This document shows, piece by piece, positions 42,293 through 52,310 of a stretch of DNA of 64,000 nucleotides. Each line of letters opens with the position of its first letter. Within the stretch, counting starts at the first letter, position 1. A program made the position numbers and the translations under genes. The notes beneath the pieces were generated by a model. The model ran no database searches. It was not told where the DNA came from and saw only the letters and a program-made list of their open reading frames with translations. The stretch is from Gammaproteobacteria bacterium (GTDB lineage Bacteria > Pseudomonadota > Gammaproteobacteria > Pseudomonadales > Azotimanducaceae), in assembly GCA_002690865.1 (NCBI GenBank), contig NZGG01000046.1:82034-146033 (forward strand), given 5' to 3'.

Positions 42293-43384
42293 TTAAACGT
42301 TAAAACGAAAGTGAATAATGTCTCCATCTTTCACCACATAATCCTTACCCTCGAGGCGCCAATTACCTGACTCCTTAGCGCCTGCCTCTCCATTTCCTAA
42401 CAAATAATCTTCATAGCCGATAACCTCCGCTCGAATAAAACCTTTCTCAAAATCTGAGTGGATTACCCCAGCAGCCTTTGGTGCTGTCGAACCCTCTAAA
42501 ATAGTCCACGCTCGCGCCTCTTTGGGCCCCGCTGTAAAATATGTCTGTAATCCAAGCAATTGATAACCAGCACGAATAACCCGATCAAGGCCTGCCTCTT
42601 GCATTCCGAGATCCTTCAAGAAGTCACCTTTTTCACTGTCTGTAAGCTCTGCAATTTCAGCCTCTAATTTATTGCATATAGCAACAAAAGTAGATGATTC
42701 TATCTGAGCAAGCTTTGCCACAACCTCTAGATAAGCATTTCCTTCGAAACCATCTTCATCGACATTGGCAACAAACAATACAGGCTTCATGGTTATTAAA
42801 TGTAAATCTCGAATAACCGATGCTAATTCATTTGGGACATTAAAGGTTCTTGCTGGGTTACCCTCATTCAAATGCGACTGAAGTAGCTCTAGAAACTTCA
42901 TTTGGACAATAGAATCTTTATCTCCACTTTTAGCTGATCGTTTCACTTTGTCTATTGCTCGTTCAAGAGTCTCGAGGTCAGCAAGTTGTAACTCTGTATT
43001 GATAATCTCAATATCACGTTTAGGATCGATCCGATCTGAAATATGAGTAATATTTTCGTCTTCGAAGCACCGCACAACGTGGGCTATAGCATCTGTTTCC
43101 CTAATATTTGCCAAAAATTGATTACCCAAACCCTCACCTTTAGATGCTCCTGCTACAAGGCCAGCAATATCAACAAATTCAACAGTAGTAGGAATTATTT
43201 TATTAGGCCGTACGATTTGTGCAATGTTGTCCAGTCTAAGATCTGGAATCGCCACTAAACCAGCATTTGGTTCAATAGTACAAAAAGGGAAATTCTCTGC
43301 TGCTATTCCTGCATTCGTTAAAGCATTAAATAAAGTTGACTTGCCTACGTTAGGCAGGCCGACGATGCCACACTTAAAACCCAT
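42293..43384 (-). CDS. ychF: Redox-regulated ATPase YchF (Obg-like)
   Basis: The 363-residue P-loop NTPase begins '[22 protein letters not shown]' (G1), then '[24 protein letters not shown]' (G3), and ends with the TGS-type domain ('[32 protein letters not shown]'). YchF prefers ATP to GTP and binds ribosomes, acting in stress response. Its start abuts the pth stop, and pth-ychF is the usual gammaproteobacterial pair. It is the last gene of the minus-strand run that starts near ispE or earlier. Between its stop and tRNA-Met lie 136 bases without visible features. Confidence 0.96.
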   Translation of the reverse strand: MGFKCGIVGLPNVGKSTLFNALTNAGIAAENFPFCTIEPNAGLVAIPDLRLDNIAQIVRPNKIIPTTVEFVDIAGLVAGASKGEGLGNQFLANIRETDAIAHVVRCFEDENITHISDRIDPKRDIEIINTELQLADLETLERAIDKVKRSAKSGDKDSIVQMKFLELLQSHLNEGNPARTFNVPNELASVIRDLHLITMKPVLFVANVDEDGFEGNAYLEVVAKLAQIESSTFVAICNKLEAEIAELTDSEKGDFLKDLGMQEAGLDRVIRAGYQLLGLQTYFTAGPKEARAWTILEGSTAPKAAGVIHSDFEKGFIRAEVIGYEDYLLGNGEAGAKESGNWRLEGKDYVVKDGDIIHFRFNV

Positions 43385-43984
43385 TTATAACTTCTCCCCG
43401 TTAGAGACAGCGTTCAATTGGTTCATGGCGATTTGCCAGTCCCCGTTAACCATAAAGGATAAAACATTTAAAGCGGCCTCTATCGACTCGTTGATCTGGA
43501 CTTTTTCAGTTAGCGATGGTTTTCCAAGAACATATCCCGTGATGTCTGATCCAGAGCAAGGACGACCCACACCAATTCTCAACCGGTTAAATTCTTTGCT
43601 GTCTGAAAAGCATCTTGAAATGTCTTTGAGTCCATTATGTCCCGCAAGACCTCCACCCTGCTTTAATCTCGCCACACCTGCGGCGAGATCAAGTTCATCA
43701 TGGGCGACCAAGATTCTTTTATACGGAATTTTGTAGAAATTAACCAAAGCTCCAACGGACTTCCCACTTTCATTCATATAGGAATTAGGGATGAGCAGTT
43801 TCAGCTCTCTGCCACCATAAGTAACACTTGATACTGAACCAAAAAACTTTGTCTCTACTCGAAAATCCCCCTGATAGAGCGCTGCTAATCTCTTAACAAA
43901 CCAGACCCCGGCATTATGCCTTGTTTCAGCATACTGTTCACCCGGATTACCAATACCGATAATTAAGCTAAGGGGGTAGCTCAC
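43385..43984 (-). CDS. pth: Peptidyl-tRNA hydrolase
   Basis: At 199 residues it is a standard bacterial Pth: 'IIGIGNPGEQYAETRHNAG' with the catalytic His (H23), 'PNSYMNESGKSV' contacting the peptide-tRNA, 'LVAHDELDLAAGVARLKQGGGLAGHNGLKDI' with the Asp and Asn of the site. It frees tRNA from prematurely released peptidyl-tRNA. It lies 42 bases after rplY and directly before ychF. Confidence 0.96.
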   Translation of the reverse strand: MSYPLSLIIGIGNPGEQYAETRHNAGVWFVKRLAALYQGDFRVETKFFGSVSSVTYGGRELKLLIPNSYMNESGKSVGALVNFYKIPYKRILVAHDELDLAAGVARLKQGGGLAGHNGLKDISRCFSDSKEFNRLRIGVGRPCSGSDITGYVLGKPSLTEKVQINESIEAALNVLSFMVNGDWQIAMNQLNAVSNGEKL

Positions 43985-44026
43985 ACATTCTCCTAGCAGA
44001 CCACCAACGAATACTGGTCTCTAATC

Positions 44027-44719
44027 TTACTCGTTATCAGTACCGTCAGAGGATCCGGTCTCAGCTGATCCAGCTTCCGAAGTCTGTTCTCCGTCAGCCT
44101 CCTGATCTGTCTCTGTAGTCTCGCCGTCTTCAGCTCGACGCATTAGGTTACACGCTACAACCACTTGATCATAATCAGCGCCTTGTGCAAGCACTGGGAT
44201 AGTTAATCCCTCTACCAATTTGAGTTCACTCATATGAATGGAAGAACCAACCTCAAGATCAGCGATATCGACTTCAATAAACTCAGGTAGTTTGCCCGGT
44301 AGGCAGCTAATTTCTACTGAGGTCATCGGATGAGAGATGTTACCTCCACCTTGCTTAACGCCCACACAATTATCCTCATTAAGGAAATGTAGGGGAACTT
44401 CTACGATAATTTCTTGATCCATCTGCACCCTAAAAAAGTCTACGTGCAAGATTCGATCTTTCGAAGGATGACGTTGTAAATCTTTTACGATAGCGTCCTG
44501 CTTTTCTCCATCTACTACCAGAGAAATGATGCGCGAAAAAAAAGCTTCGTCCTGGCATGATTTATAAAGATCTTTATGAGGAATTGATAATGTTTGTGGG
44601 TTTTCACCCGCGCCATATAAAATAGCTGGCACAAGATCACCTTCACGACGCAGGCGGCGGCTCGCACCTTTACCTATGTTATTACGCAATGCGGTTTTTA
44701 GCTGAAATAAATCTGCCAT
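44027..44719 (-). CDS. rplY: 50S ribosomal protein L25, long (Ctc) form
   Basis: The protein binds 5S rRNA. The N-terminal L25 domain ('LKTALRNNIGKGASRRLRREGDLVPAILYG') and the C-terminal CTC beta domain ('VEVPLHFLNEDNCVGVKQGGG') are both present, followed by an acidic Glu/Thr/Ser tail. At 230 residues it is the long form, unlike the 94-residue E. coli protein. The ATG chosen has GGAG seven bases before it; nine more codons are open upstream. The leader contains a hairpin that may be regulatory. It stands between prs and pth as in Pseudomonas. Confidence 0.94.
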   Translation of the reverse strand: MADLFQLKTALRNNIGKGASRRLRREGDLVPAILYGAGENPQTLSIPHKDLYKSCQDEAFFSRIISLVVDGEKQDAIVKDLQRHPSKDRILHVDFFRVQMDQEIIVEVPLHFLNEDNCVGVKQGGGNISHPMTSVEISCLPGKLPEFIEVDIADLEVGSSIHMSELKLVEGLTIPVLAQGADYDQVVVACNLMRRAEDGETTETDQEADGEQTSEAGSAETGSSDGTDNE

Positions 44720-44738
44720 AGTTTGCTCCTTAGTACAC

Positions 44739-44771
44739 GCTGACACTTCGCTGCGACCACTTAGTGTCAGC
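44739..44771 (-). promoter_or_regulatory. Hairpin in the rplY leader
   Basis: GCTGACACT and AGTGTCAGC form a perfect 9-bp stem with a 15-base loop that includes a possible inner stem (AAGTGG/CGAAG region). It lies between the prs stop and the rplY ribosome site with no T-run, so it is not a terminator. L25 is known to repress its own mRNA in E. coli by binding the leader; this hairpin could play that part here. Confidence 0.35.
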
Positions 44772-44787
44772 CATTAAAAATATTAAA

Positions 44788-45756
44788 CTAAAATAATGCT
44801 GGCTGTATTCTCTTATTAAACAAAGCACTTAACGATTCTTCATTACTTATACGTCGAATTGATTCTGCCAATTCATCAGCAACGCTAAGCTGCTTAATCT
44901 TAGGACACGCAATCGCTTTCTCTTTTAGTGGGATAGTATCCATCACAATCAACTTATCCAGTGTTGAGTTTTGAATGTTCTCAATAGCCTTACCTGATAA
45001 CACCGGATGAGTACAATATGCCACCACTCGGCTTGCACCATTTTTCTTGAGTTCTTTCGCTGCAGCGCAGAGCGTACCCGCGGTATCAACCATGTCATCC
45101 ACCATCAAACAGGTCCGACCACCCACATCTCCTATGATATTCATTACTTCCGCTTCATTAGCATGAGGCCGACGTTTATCAATAATTGCAAGATCGGCAT
45201 CATCCAGCTGCTTCGCTACAGCGCGGGCCCTCAGCACTCCGCCTACGTCTGGAGAAACGATCATTAAATCATCATACGATTGCTGCTCAATATCCATTAG
45301 CATCACCGGTGATGCGTAAATATTATCAACGGGAATACTGAAAAATCCTTGGATCTGATCAGAGTGTAAATCTATGGTGAGCACCCTGTCGATCCCTGCG
45401 CTACTTAACATATCCGCAACCACTCGGGCAGTGATTGGTACTCGAGCAGACCGCACTCGCTTATCCTGCCGAGCGTAACCAAAATATGGGATTACTGCAG
45501 TTATTCTCGCAGCCGAGCCTCGACGCAAACAATCCGCCAAGACAATTAGCTCCATGATATTATCATTCGTAGGCGCACATGTGGGCTGGATTATAAAAAC
45601 ATCCTTGCCCCGGACATTTTCGTGAATTTCTACACTAACTTCGCCATCGCTAAATCTGCCTACCTCTGCAACACCAATCTCAACACGCAGGCGATCCACA
45701 ACCCGATTCGCCAAAGCTGGATGGGCATTACCTGAAAAAATTTTTAATTCAGCCAC
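44788..45756 (-). CDS. prs: Ribose-phosphate pyrophosphokinase
   Basis: The enzyme makes PRPP from ribose 5-phosphate and ATP. Visible are '[17 protein letters not shown]' at the start, '[22 protein letters not shown]' (flexible ATP loop), '[11 protein letters not shown]', '[18 protein letters not shown]' and the PRPP-binding '[13 protein letters not shown]'. The frame is open upstream through the tRNA-Gln gene, which is not coding. The first start after the tRNA is GTG, placing the protein (322 residues) in register with E. coli Prs. tRNA-Gln directly before prs is the usual arrangement. Confidence 0.95.
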   Translation of the reverse strand: MAELKIFSGNAHPALANRVVDRLRVEIGVAEVGRFSDGEVSVEIHENVRGKDVFIIQPTCAPTNDNIMELIVLADCLRRGSAARITAVIPYFGYARQDKRVRSARVPITARVVADMLSSAGIDRVLTIDLHSDQIQGFFSIPVDNIYASPVMLMDIEQQSYDDLMIVSPDVGGVLRARAVAKQLDDADLAIIDKRRPHANEAEVMNIIGDVGGRTCLMVDDMVDTAGTLCAAAKELKKNGASRVVAYCTHPVLSGKAIENIQNSTLDKLIVMDTIPLKEKAIACPKIKQLSVADELAESIRRISNEESLSALFNKRIQPALF

Positions 45757-45777
45757 AGCAATTTTCCACAAAAAATA

Positions 45778-45853
45778 TGGCTGGGGTGGCAGGACTCGAA
45801 CCTGCGCATGCAAGGATCAAAACCTTGTGCCTTACCAACTTGGCGACACCCCA
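45778..45853 (-). tRNA. tRNA-Gln (UUG)
   Basis: A full cloverleaf with encoded CCA: acceptor TGGGGTG/CACCCCA, anticodon stem CAAGG/CCTTG around TTG, T-arm GCAGG-TTCGAGT-CCTGC. The 5' U and overall sequence match other gammaproteobacterial tRNA-Gln. It lies between ispE and prs, and a three-gene transcript is likely. Confidence 0.95.
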
Positions 45854-45858
45854 TTTAT

Positions 45859-46701
45859 TCAGTTTTGAAAAGACTTTCTATTCTGACTTAATGCATTCAT
45901 TAATATAGATTGCCTTGTGCTTTTTGTTACAAATCCCTGCCAGACACTTCGGGATAGTATTTCCTGAGCCTCGGCCTCATCATTAGTTTCGATAAATATA
46001 CACGAACCGGTGCCCGTCATTCTAGCAGCACCCTGCTGCCTCAACCAGTCAATAACGACTCCAACTTCAGGATACAGCCTACGAACCGAAGTTTCACAAT
46101 CATTATCCAATATTTCTGTCTGCAAAAAACGCGCTATTGTGATGGGACTTGTATCTCGTGTCAAATCAGCGCTTTGGAAAACCTGGGCAGTAGAAATATT
46201 ACATTCGGGCACAAGTATCAAATACCAAGCTTCCGCCAATTCAATAGGAGTTAATTCCTCACCAATACCCTCCGCAAATGCGTTAAAGCCTTTCAGGAAA
46301 AATGGTACATCCGCCCCTAATTGAAGACCAACTTTCACTAGCTCTTCCTCCTGCAACCCCAGCTTCCATAGCAAATTTAGACCATGAAGAGTTGTTGCCG
46401 CATCGGAGCTACCACCACCAAGACCAGCACCCTTAGGTATACACTTATGAACTGTAATCTCTACACCCGATGTATCGGCAACATCAGAGAGAAGCATCGC
46501 TGCTTTATATACAAGATTATCTTCCTGCCTAATACCTTCCATGTGAACACGAATATCGTTTTTTACCTCTCTGAACGAGACAGTATCAGCAAGCTTCAAG
46601 AAACACATGGCACTTTGTATCTTATGGTAGCCATCTAAGCGTTGACCCAAAACATGAAGAAATAAGTTGAGCTTAGCCGGCGCAGGTAAATTCAGTCTCA
46701 T
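45859..46701 (-). CDS. ispE: 4-diphosphocytidyl-2-C-methyl-D-erythritol kinase
   Basis: A GHMP kinase of the MEP isoprenoid pathway (280 residues): 'LPAPAKLNLFLHVLGQRLDGYH' with the catalytic Lys, and the ATP loop 'PKGAGLGGGSSDAATTL'. 'MTGTGSCIFIE' is the third GHMP motif. The ATG shares one base with the lolB stop (TGATG), which settles the start and implies coupled translation; the frame is open for four further codons upstream. tRNA-Gln follows five bases downstream of its stop. Confidence 0.95.
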   Translation of the reverse strand: MRLNLPAPAKLNLFLHVLGQRLDGYHKIQSAMCFLKLADTVSFREVKNDIRVHMEGIRQEDNLVYKAAMLLSDVADTSGVEITVHKCIPKGAGLGGGSSDAATTLHGLNLLWKLGLQEEELVKVGLQLGADVPFFLKGFNAFAEGIGEELTPIELAEAWYLILVPECNISTAQVFQSADLTRDTSPITIARFLQTEILDNDCETSVRRLYPEVGVVIDWLRQQGAARMTGTGSCIFIETNDEAEAQEILSRSVWQGFVTKSTRQSILMNALSQNRKSFQN

Positions 46702-47210
46702 CAAACAAGCCAAGATTTAATTATTAAGGTTATTGTGATGTTGTCTCTCTCCAATCTTATCTTCCTAGGTAATCGTTCCTCATACTTCAAAAAACTAACG
46801 CTCCAACCGTCCTGATCGAAACTGGTATCATCACCAACGAAAGCATAATCAGGGTTTGGCATGCCTCTAACCCAGAAAGTGAAATGCTTAAGTGGTAAAG
46901 GATATCCTATGTGATGATGAAGATTTTCAAAAGTCGTTGTTTGGGTTCTTTCAGGGGGTAATGTTATTTCAATCAAATCTTTATTGCCTTCAAGCTTCGC
47001 TAAGGGCAAACCAAAAGGACTACTCACTACAAACTTAAAATAGTCCTTACTATAAGTCCAATCAATGAAAGCGCTTCCATTGAATCTCGGCGACCTAACA
47101 CTCATTTTACCTTCAAGACGCCCAACCTCTGAAGAGTTATCCTCCGAAATCAAAATATTTGTACAACCACAAAGTATCAATGTGGTGAAAAATGTAAAAG
47201 AAAGTTTCAC
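46701..47210 (-). CDS. lolB: Outer-membrane lipoprotein LolB
   Basis: LolB receives lipoproteins from LolA and inserts them in the outer membrane. The protein starts with a lipoprotein signal ('LILCGC', lipidated Cys probably C16). It then shows 'GRLEGKMSVRSPRFNGSAFIDWTYSKDYFKF', 'SPFGLPLAKLEGN' and 'LTLPP/ TLPPERT' type strands of the LolA/LolB half-barrel. At 169 residues it is shorter than E. coli LolB (207). The identification rests partly on its place between the TPR gene and ispE, which is the normal one. Confidence 0.85.
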   Translation of the reverse strand: MKLSFTFFTTLILCGCTNILISEDNSSEVGRLEGKMSVRSPRFNGSAFIDWTYSKDYFKFVVSSPFGLPLAKLEGNKDLIEITLPPERTQTTTFENLHHHIGYPLPLKHFTFWVRGMPNPDYAFVGDDTSFDQDGWSVSFLKYEERLPRKIRLERDNITITLIIKSWLV

Positions 47211-47214
47211 TTGT

Positions 47215-48972
47215 TCACGGCGAAGTAAATTGCTTTATAACCCTTTTCAGGATCTCACTTTCTGGAGAAAGTTCTAACGCCTTCTCCCAAACTTTATTTG
47301 CCTCTTGTCGCTTTCCCGTAACCCAGAGCACTTCTCCCAAGTGAGCCGCAACTTCCTCATTTGGAAATAACCTTAGAGCTTGACGCAAGTAGGTAAGAGC
47401 CTCTTCAAAATTTTTTAATCTATATAGCACCCAACCAAGACTGTCGATAAAGGCTGCCTCTTCAGGCTTAATCGCCAGTGCTCTCTGTATGAGAGCTAAA
47501 GCTTCCTCATGCCTATCCGTTAGATCGGCCAAGGTATAACCTAACGCATTTAAAGCATCTGCATTTAGAGGATCTTTCGTAATTATCGATCTAAGATCAC
47601 GTTCGAGGATATCTAACTTACCAAATTTTTGCCCTATCATTGCTCTGGAATAAAGTAAATCTAGGCTCTCTGGATTATCAGAGACGGCCCTATCCAATAA
47701 ATGAAAAACCTCCTCCTCATAATTCCTATCACTAAGAATTTGAATCTCGAGAAATACTAGTTGCTCATGAAAATCTGGATGCTCCCTCCGCTTAAACTCC
47801 AAATAGTCTCGCATCTCTCTAATAAATCCTTGTTTAGCAAATATTGATGCAATTCGAAATTGTGCTGGAAGGAACTGATAACCTAAACCCATCTGCTTAT
47901 ATTCACTAAGAGCCTGTTCTAGATTCCCTTCTCTCTCAGCGATTATTCCTAAATAAAAATGCGCCTCATCAATCCTCCGGTTCCAACGCACCATATCTTC
48001 AAGATATCTCTTAGCACGATTGCTATCTCCAAGCTCTAAATTAATTAGAGCGATCGCAAATAAAGCGTCACCGTCACTAGGAAATTTCATCAAAATGCTC
48101 TCATATTGCTCCTTCGAACTTACTAATTCTCCAACTTCAAACAAGAACTGCGCATATATTAGCCTTAGTCGACGACTGTCTGGCAATTCCATTAACATTT
48201 CTTTTAAAAAGGCGTTAATTTCGGGTCCACGCTGCAGACCTTTAAGTGAATTAACCTTTAAAAGTATTACATTTAAATCTGTCTTTCTCTCAAGAAGCTC
48301 ATTTGCTATCATAAGCGCTCGCTCATACTGACCGTTTTGCTCAAACAAAACAGCTTGAGAAAATCGTAATTGCTCGTCTTTTGAGTCTAGGGCTAACATC
48401 TCGGTAATCGCCAGAAGTAAGGCATTTCTACTCGCTTGGTCTAAATTTTCTGCTTGAAAAGCAACAAGTTCAAAGTTGGCTAGACCACCGAGTCGCTTGA
48501 TCGCCTCCATATGAAAAATTGCAGTCTCCAAGTCACCCGCGCGACGCAATTGGTCTGCTGCATATCTATGAGCATCTAGATTATCAGGATCCTCTTCCGC
48601 CCAAATTTGAGAAGTAATCAATGCAGATTCATAGTTTCGTAAATAGGATGCAAGAATTGCTGCCCTACCAGCAACACCAGGATCACGGCTTGCTTTAGCT
48701 ATATCTACATAATTTTTTAGAGCAAGGTCATAGCGACCTCGAAATCCCGCTACCTCAGCAAGCAGGAGGCTATAGAGATCACTTTCTTCAAACTTTGCAG
48801 TAGCGAATTCTGCAGCCTTAGGCTCCTGTATCTCAACTGCAACCGCCGATTCACTCAAATTAACCGTCTCAATAGCCGCTTGTTCTGGTGATACCGCTGT
48901 ACACGCTGTTATAAGGCCTAAAAAAAATAGCAGGTATAACTCTCGGATTGAGTGTTCTCTTCTTTTATACAT
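47215..48972 (-). CDS. TPR-repeat lipoprotein (hemA-lolB intergenic tetratricopeptide protein)
   Basis: A 585-residue protein with a lipoprotein signal ('LYLLFFLGLITAC') and about ten tetratricopeptide repeats. The clearest are near the C-terminus ('DALNALGYTLADLTDRHEEALALIQRALAIKPEEAAFIDSLGWVLYRLKN' region). It is the conserved TPR protein encoded between hemA and lolB in Pseudomonas and relatives; its role in the outer envelope is not well defined. The ATG chosen gives a normal signal peptide; a TTG six codons upstream is also possible. It ends four bases before lolB. Confidence 0.82.
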   Translation of the reverse strand: MYKRREHSIRELYLLFFLGLITACTAVSPEQAAIETVNLSESAVAVEIQEPKAAEFATAKFEESDLYSLLLAEVAGFRGRYDLALKNYVDIAKASRDPGVAGRAAILASYLRNYESALITSQIWAEEDPDNLDAHRYAADQLRRAGDLETAIFHMEAIKRLGGLANFELVAFQAENLDQASRNALLLAITEMLALDSKDEQLRFSQAVLFEQNGQYERALMIANELLERKTDLNVILLKVNSLKGLQRGPEINAFLKEMLMELPDSRRLRLIYAQFLFEVGELVSSKEQYESILMKFPSDGDALFAIALINLELGDSNRAKRYLEDMVRWNRRIDEAHFYLGIIAEREGNLEQALSEYKQMGLGYQFLPAQFRIASIFAKQGFIREMRDYLEFKRREHPDFHEQLVFLEIQILSDRNYEEEVFHLLDRAVSDNPESLDLLYSRAMIGQKFGKLDILERDLRSIITKDPLNADALNALGYTLADLTDRHEEALALIQRALAIKPEEAAFIDSLGWVLYRLKNFEEALTYLRQALRLFPNEEVAAHLGEVLWVTGKRQEANKVWEKALELSPESEILKRVIKQFTSP

Positions 48973-49150
48973 TTCAAATGATCCCAACAAACCTAAGACC
49001 CAACTATGTATTCGGCAGTTTAACCGACGTACAATAGTAATTTCGATCTTGTTGCTCTAACGTAGCATTATCGAATAAACACCTGCATTCTACGTTTACT
49101 GAACAGCTGAGTCATCCGCTAGTTAGATGCCTTTGAATGGTCATAACATA

Positions 49151-50410
49151 ATGGAATTAACAGTAGTTGGCTTAAATCATCGCACTGCACCCGTTTCCCT
49201 GCGGGAACGCGTTGCTTTTCATACAGATCAGCTGGCTAGAGCGTTGCCAGCATTAAAAGAAGCTGGTAGCTATACAGAAGTCGCAATCTTATCGACATGC
49301 AATAGGACAGAAGCTCTAGTCTATGGGCAGCATCCAAATCCAGAGTTGGTCGTGGAATGGTTATCTGAGTTCCATGATATTTCAATTAAAGAATTAACAC
49401 AGAGCACCTACTCATATGAGGGGAAAGAAGCTATCTTCCATATAATGCGTCTAGCGTGCGGCCTTGACTCTATGGTGCTCGGAGAACCCCAGATTTTTGG
49501 CCAATTCAAGAACTGCTTTAATCAAGCAAAAATACACAATACGATTGGCCCTAACCTCCATAACCTGTCCCAAACGGCAAATAGGATTGCAAAACTAGTA
49601 AGAACAAAGACCGGCATTGGAGAAAACACAGTCTCTATAGCATCAACCTCTGTAACACTAGCCAAACAACTTTTTACAGAAATTTCTAAATGCAATGCTC
49701 TGCTTATTGGTGCTGGCGAAACCATCGAACTCGTTGCTCAACATCTTCGAAATGCTGGGCTAGAAAAACTCGTAATTAGCAACCGAACATTTGCAAATGC
49801 ACAAGAAATTGCTCAAAAATATAAGGCAGAAGCATTAGATCTCACTGCAATACCTCAAGCGCTAGAAAACAGTGACATCGTCATATCGTCAACTGGATCA
49901 CCTCTGCCTGTTTTAGGGAAAGGGACTGTGGAGAGAGCGCTTAAACAGCGTCGACACAAACCAATTCTTATGGTCGATCTTGCAGTACCCCGCGATATCG
50001 AACCTGAAGTTTCCAGCCTACAAGACGTGTATTTATATAGCATCGATGATCTTCAGGATATTATTATGGGGAACATCGAATTGAGAAAACAAGCCGCTAA
50101 TGAGGCAGAAGATCTTATTAAGCATTCCTTGAAAGAGTACTTTAGCAAACAAACTTCTGCTGAAGCACTTGATACCTTACGTCGCTTCCGCAAACATCAC
50201 GAAAACTTTAAACAGTTAGAGCTTCAGAAGGCCCTAGCCAATTTAGCGAGGGGAGATAATCCAGAGGCTGTAGTAACTAAATTGGCTAATCAGTTAACAA
50301 ATAAAATTATTCATGGACCAAGCTTAAAAATCAAAGAATCTGGTTCTTTTCAAGGAACAGAGGTCTTGAATGTTATTGAGAACATTTTCCTACTGAAAGA
50401 TGAGGAATAA
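49151..50410 (+). CDS. hemA: Glutamyl-tRNA reductase
   Basis: The enzyme reduces glutamyl-tRNA to glutamate-1-semialdehyde, the first step of C5 haem synthesis. With the ATG chosen (419 residues) the catalytic Cys is C50 in 'ILSTCNRTEALV', the same number as in E. coli. 'GLNHRTAPVSLRERVAF', 'LDSMVLGEPQIFGQFK' and the NADPH fold 'ALLIGAGETIELVAQHL' are standard. Eight more codons are open upstream. No clear ribosome site was seen. It is divergent from the TPR gene and starts the hemA-prfA-prmC-moeB run. Confidence 0.95.
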   Translation: MELTVVGLNHRTAPVSLRERVAFHTDQLARALPALKEAGSYTEVAILSTCNRTEALVYGQHPNPELVVEWLSEFHDISIKELTQSTYSYEGKEAIFHIMRLACGLDSMVLGEPQIFGQFKNCFNQAKIHNTIGPNLHNLSQTANRIAKLVRTKTGIGENTVSIASTSVTLAKQLFTEISKCNALLIGAGETIELVAQHLRNAGLEKLVISNRTFANAQEIAQKYKAEALDLTAIPQALENSDIVISSTGSPLPVLGKGTVERALKQRRHKPILMVDLAVPRDIEPEVSSLQDVYLYSIDDLQDIIMGNIELRKQAANEAEDLIKHSLKEYFSKQTSAEALDTLRRFRKHHENFKQLELQKALANLARGDNPEAVVTKLANQLTNKIIHGPSLKIKESGSFQGTEVLNVIENIFLLKDEE

Positions 50411-50413
50411 AGC

Positions 50414-51502
50414 ATGAACCACGAACTCCAAAATAAGCTAGAACAACTTATTGAGCGCTATCAAGAACTAGGTGAGCTGCTTAGCGACAATGAAACCATC
50501 TCAAACCAAAATCTTTTCCGCTTATATGCGAAAGAATATGCCGAAATAGAACCTGTAGTCCTCGCTTACAGTGAGCGACAACAGCGAGCTCTTGAGCTAA
50601 CAGAAGTAAAACAAATGACTAAGGATAGTGATCCAGACATCAGCGCAATGGCTAATGAGGAAGTCAATAAGTTAGAAAATTTCATCACGATAATGGATAA
50701 AAAAATACAAGTTCTTCTTATTCCTCAAGATCCTAATGATAACAGTAATATTTTTTTAGAAATTCGGGCTGGAACAGGTGGTGATGAAGCTGCTATTTTT
50801 GCTGGCGATTTATTAAGGATGTATAGCCGTTTTGCTGAAACCAAAACCTGGCAAGTCGAACTTCTCAACGAACGCTTAGGAGAACATGGAGGTTACAAAG
50901 AAGTTATAGCTCGTATCACTGGTAAAGATGTTTATGCGAATTTGAAATTTGAATCTGGAGCACATCGCGTTCAGCGAGTACCTCGAACAGAATCCCAAGG
51001 AAGAGTCCATACGTCCGCATGCACCGTTGCAGTGCTTCCTGAGATTGATGATATCGATGAAGTGAAAATCAACAAAAATGATCTAAGAGTTGATACTTTT
51101 CGTGCCTCTGGTGCTGGTGGTCAACATGTCAACAAGACCGATTCCGCAGTTCGATTAACGCACATACCTACTAGTATTGTGGTTGAATGCCAAGACGAGC
51201 GGTCACAACATAAAAATAAAGCGCGGGCAATGGGCCTTTTACAGGCAAAACTACTTGAGAATGCAAAGAGAAAACAAACAGCGGAGCAGGCTGAAACGAG
51301 GCGCAGTTTAGTTGGATCTGGTGATCGTTCTGAAAAAATACGAACCTATAATTTTCCAGATAGCCGTGTAACCGATCACAGGATAAATCTAACTTTGCAT
51401 AGATTGACTCAAACCATAGCAGGAGAACTAGAGCCGATAATAAATCAATTGATGCAGGAGCATCAGGCAGATCAGCTAAGAAACCTTGGTTTCAGTGATT
51501 AA
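50414..51502 (+). CDS. prfA: Peptide chain release factor 1
   Basis: RF1 of 362 residues. The GGQ motif is at 235-237 ('[18 protein letters not shown]') and the codon-reading P-x-T tripeptide at 190-192 reads PRT ('[14 protein letters not shown]') where E. coli has PAT; Pro and Thr are kept. It recognises UAA and UAG. It follows hemA by three bases. The next gene encodes the methylase that modifies its GGQ glutamine. Confidence 0.97.
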   Translation: MNHELQNKLEQLIERYQELGELLSDNETISNQNLFRLYAKEYAEIEPVVLAYSERQQRALELTEVKQMTKDSDPDISAMANEEVNKLENFITIMDKKIQVLLIPQDPNDNSNIFLEIRAGTGGDEAAIFAGDLLRMYSRFAETKTWQVELLNERLGEHGGYKEVIARITGKDVYANLKFESGAHRVQRVPRTESQGRVHTSACTVAVLPEIDDIDEVKINKNDLRVDTFRASGAGGQHVNKTDSAVRLTHIPTSIVVECQDERSQHKNKARAMGLLQAKLLENAKRKQTAEQAETRRSLVGSGDRSEKIRTYNFPDSRVTDHRINLTLHRLTQTIAGELEPIINQLMQEHQADQLRNLGFSD

Positions 51503-51506
51503 GTCA

Positions 51507-52310
51507 ATGTCTACTGTCCATGAGCTTTTATCTAAAGCAGATAATATATCTCTTTTAGACTCTCAATTAATATTAGGATCTGTACTTGGTTGTAGTCGCA
51601 CTTGGATTATCGCGCATCACAACGACGTAGTTTGCGAAAAAATACAGAAAAATTTTCTGAGTAAGCTGAAACGACGAATGGGAGGTGAACCAATTGCATA
51701 CATACTCGGGTATCGAGAATTTTGGAGCCAGAATTTTTTAGTGGATAGAAACACCTTGATTCCGCGGCCAGAAACAGAATGCATGGTTGAAATAGCGCTC
51801 GAACAGCTACCCAATACCCCCACTACTGTGCTGGATCTTGGAACGGGATGTGGAGCAATAGGTATAACCCTCGCGACTGAGCGAGGCAACTGGCATATCA
51901 TAGCGAATGACATTAGCGGTTCAGCCCTTAAAGTAGCGCAAAGAAACGCCTTCAACACAAAAAATATAGCATTTTTCCGGGGTAATTGGTGCGAAGCTAT
52001 AAGACCTGGCAGTATTAATCTTATTGTTTGCAACCCCCCTTATATTGAACGTAATGACAATCATTTAAATCATCTTGAATATGAACCACTCAGCGCCCTG
52101 GTCTCTCCAGACCGCGGACTTTATGACTTGAGGCAGGTGATCAAAGAATCTCGTAGCCTCTTAGTCAAGGATGGGTTGCTAATCTTAGAACATGGCTATC
52201 TTCAACGGGATAAGGTTTATCAGCTCTTGCATAATCATGGCTACATCAACATAGAAATGTTCGATGATCTGAGCGGGAAACCTAGAATTGCGCTGGCGAG
52301 ATTTCGATGA
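51507..52310 (+). CDS. prmC: Release factor glutamine methyltransferase
   Basis: This SAM enzyme methylates the GGQ glutamine of RF1 and RF2. The 267 residues contain the N-terminal helical domain, 'YILGYREFWSQNFLVDRNTLIPRPETE', the SAM loop 'VLDLGTGCGAIGITLA' and the catalytic 'LIVCNPPYIE'. The ATG chosen lies four bases after the prfA stop; an earlier TTG inside prfA is possible. It overlaps the moeB start by four bases. Confidence 0.95.
   Translation: MSTVHELLSKADNISLLDSQLILGSVLGCSRTWIIAHHNDVVCEKIQKNFLSKLKRRMGGEPIAYILGYREFWSQNFLVDRNTLIPRPETECMVEIALEQLPNTPTTVLDLGTGCGAIGITLATERGNWHIIANDISGSALKVAQRNAFNTKNIAFFRGNWCEAIRPGSINLIVCNPPYIERNDNHLNHLEYEPLSALVSPDRGLYDLRQVIKESRSLLVKDGLLILEHGYLQRDKVYQLLHNHGYINIEMFDDLSGKPRIALARFR

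Noticed and set aside
45757-45813. N-terminal extension of prs
   Set aside because: It would translate part of tRNA-Gln; the GTG after the tRNA gives the family's normal N-terminus.
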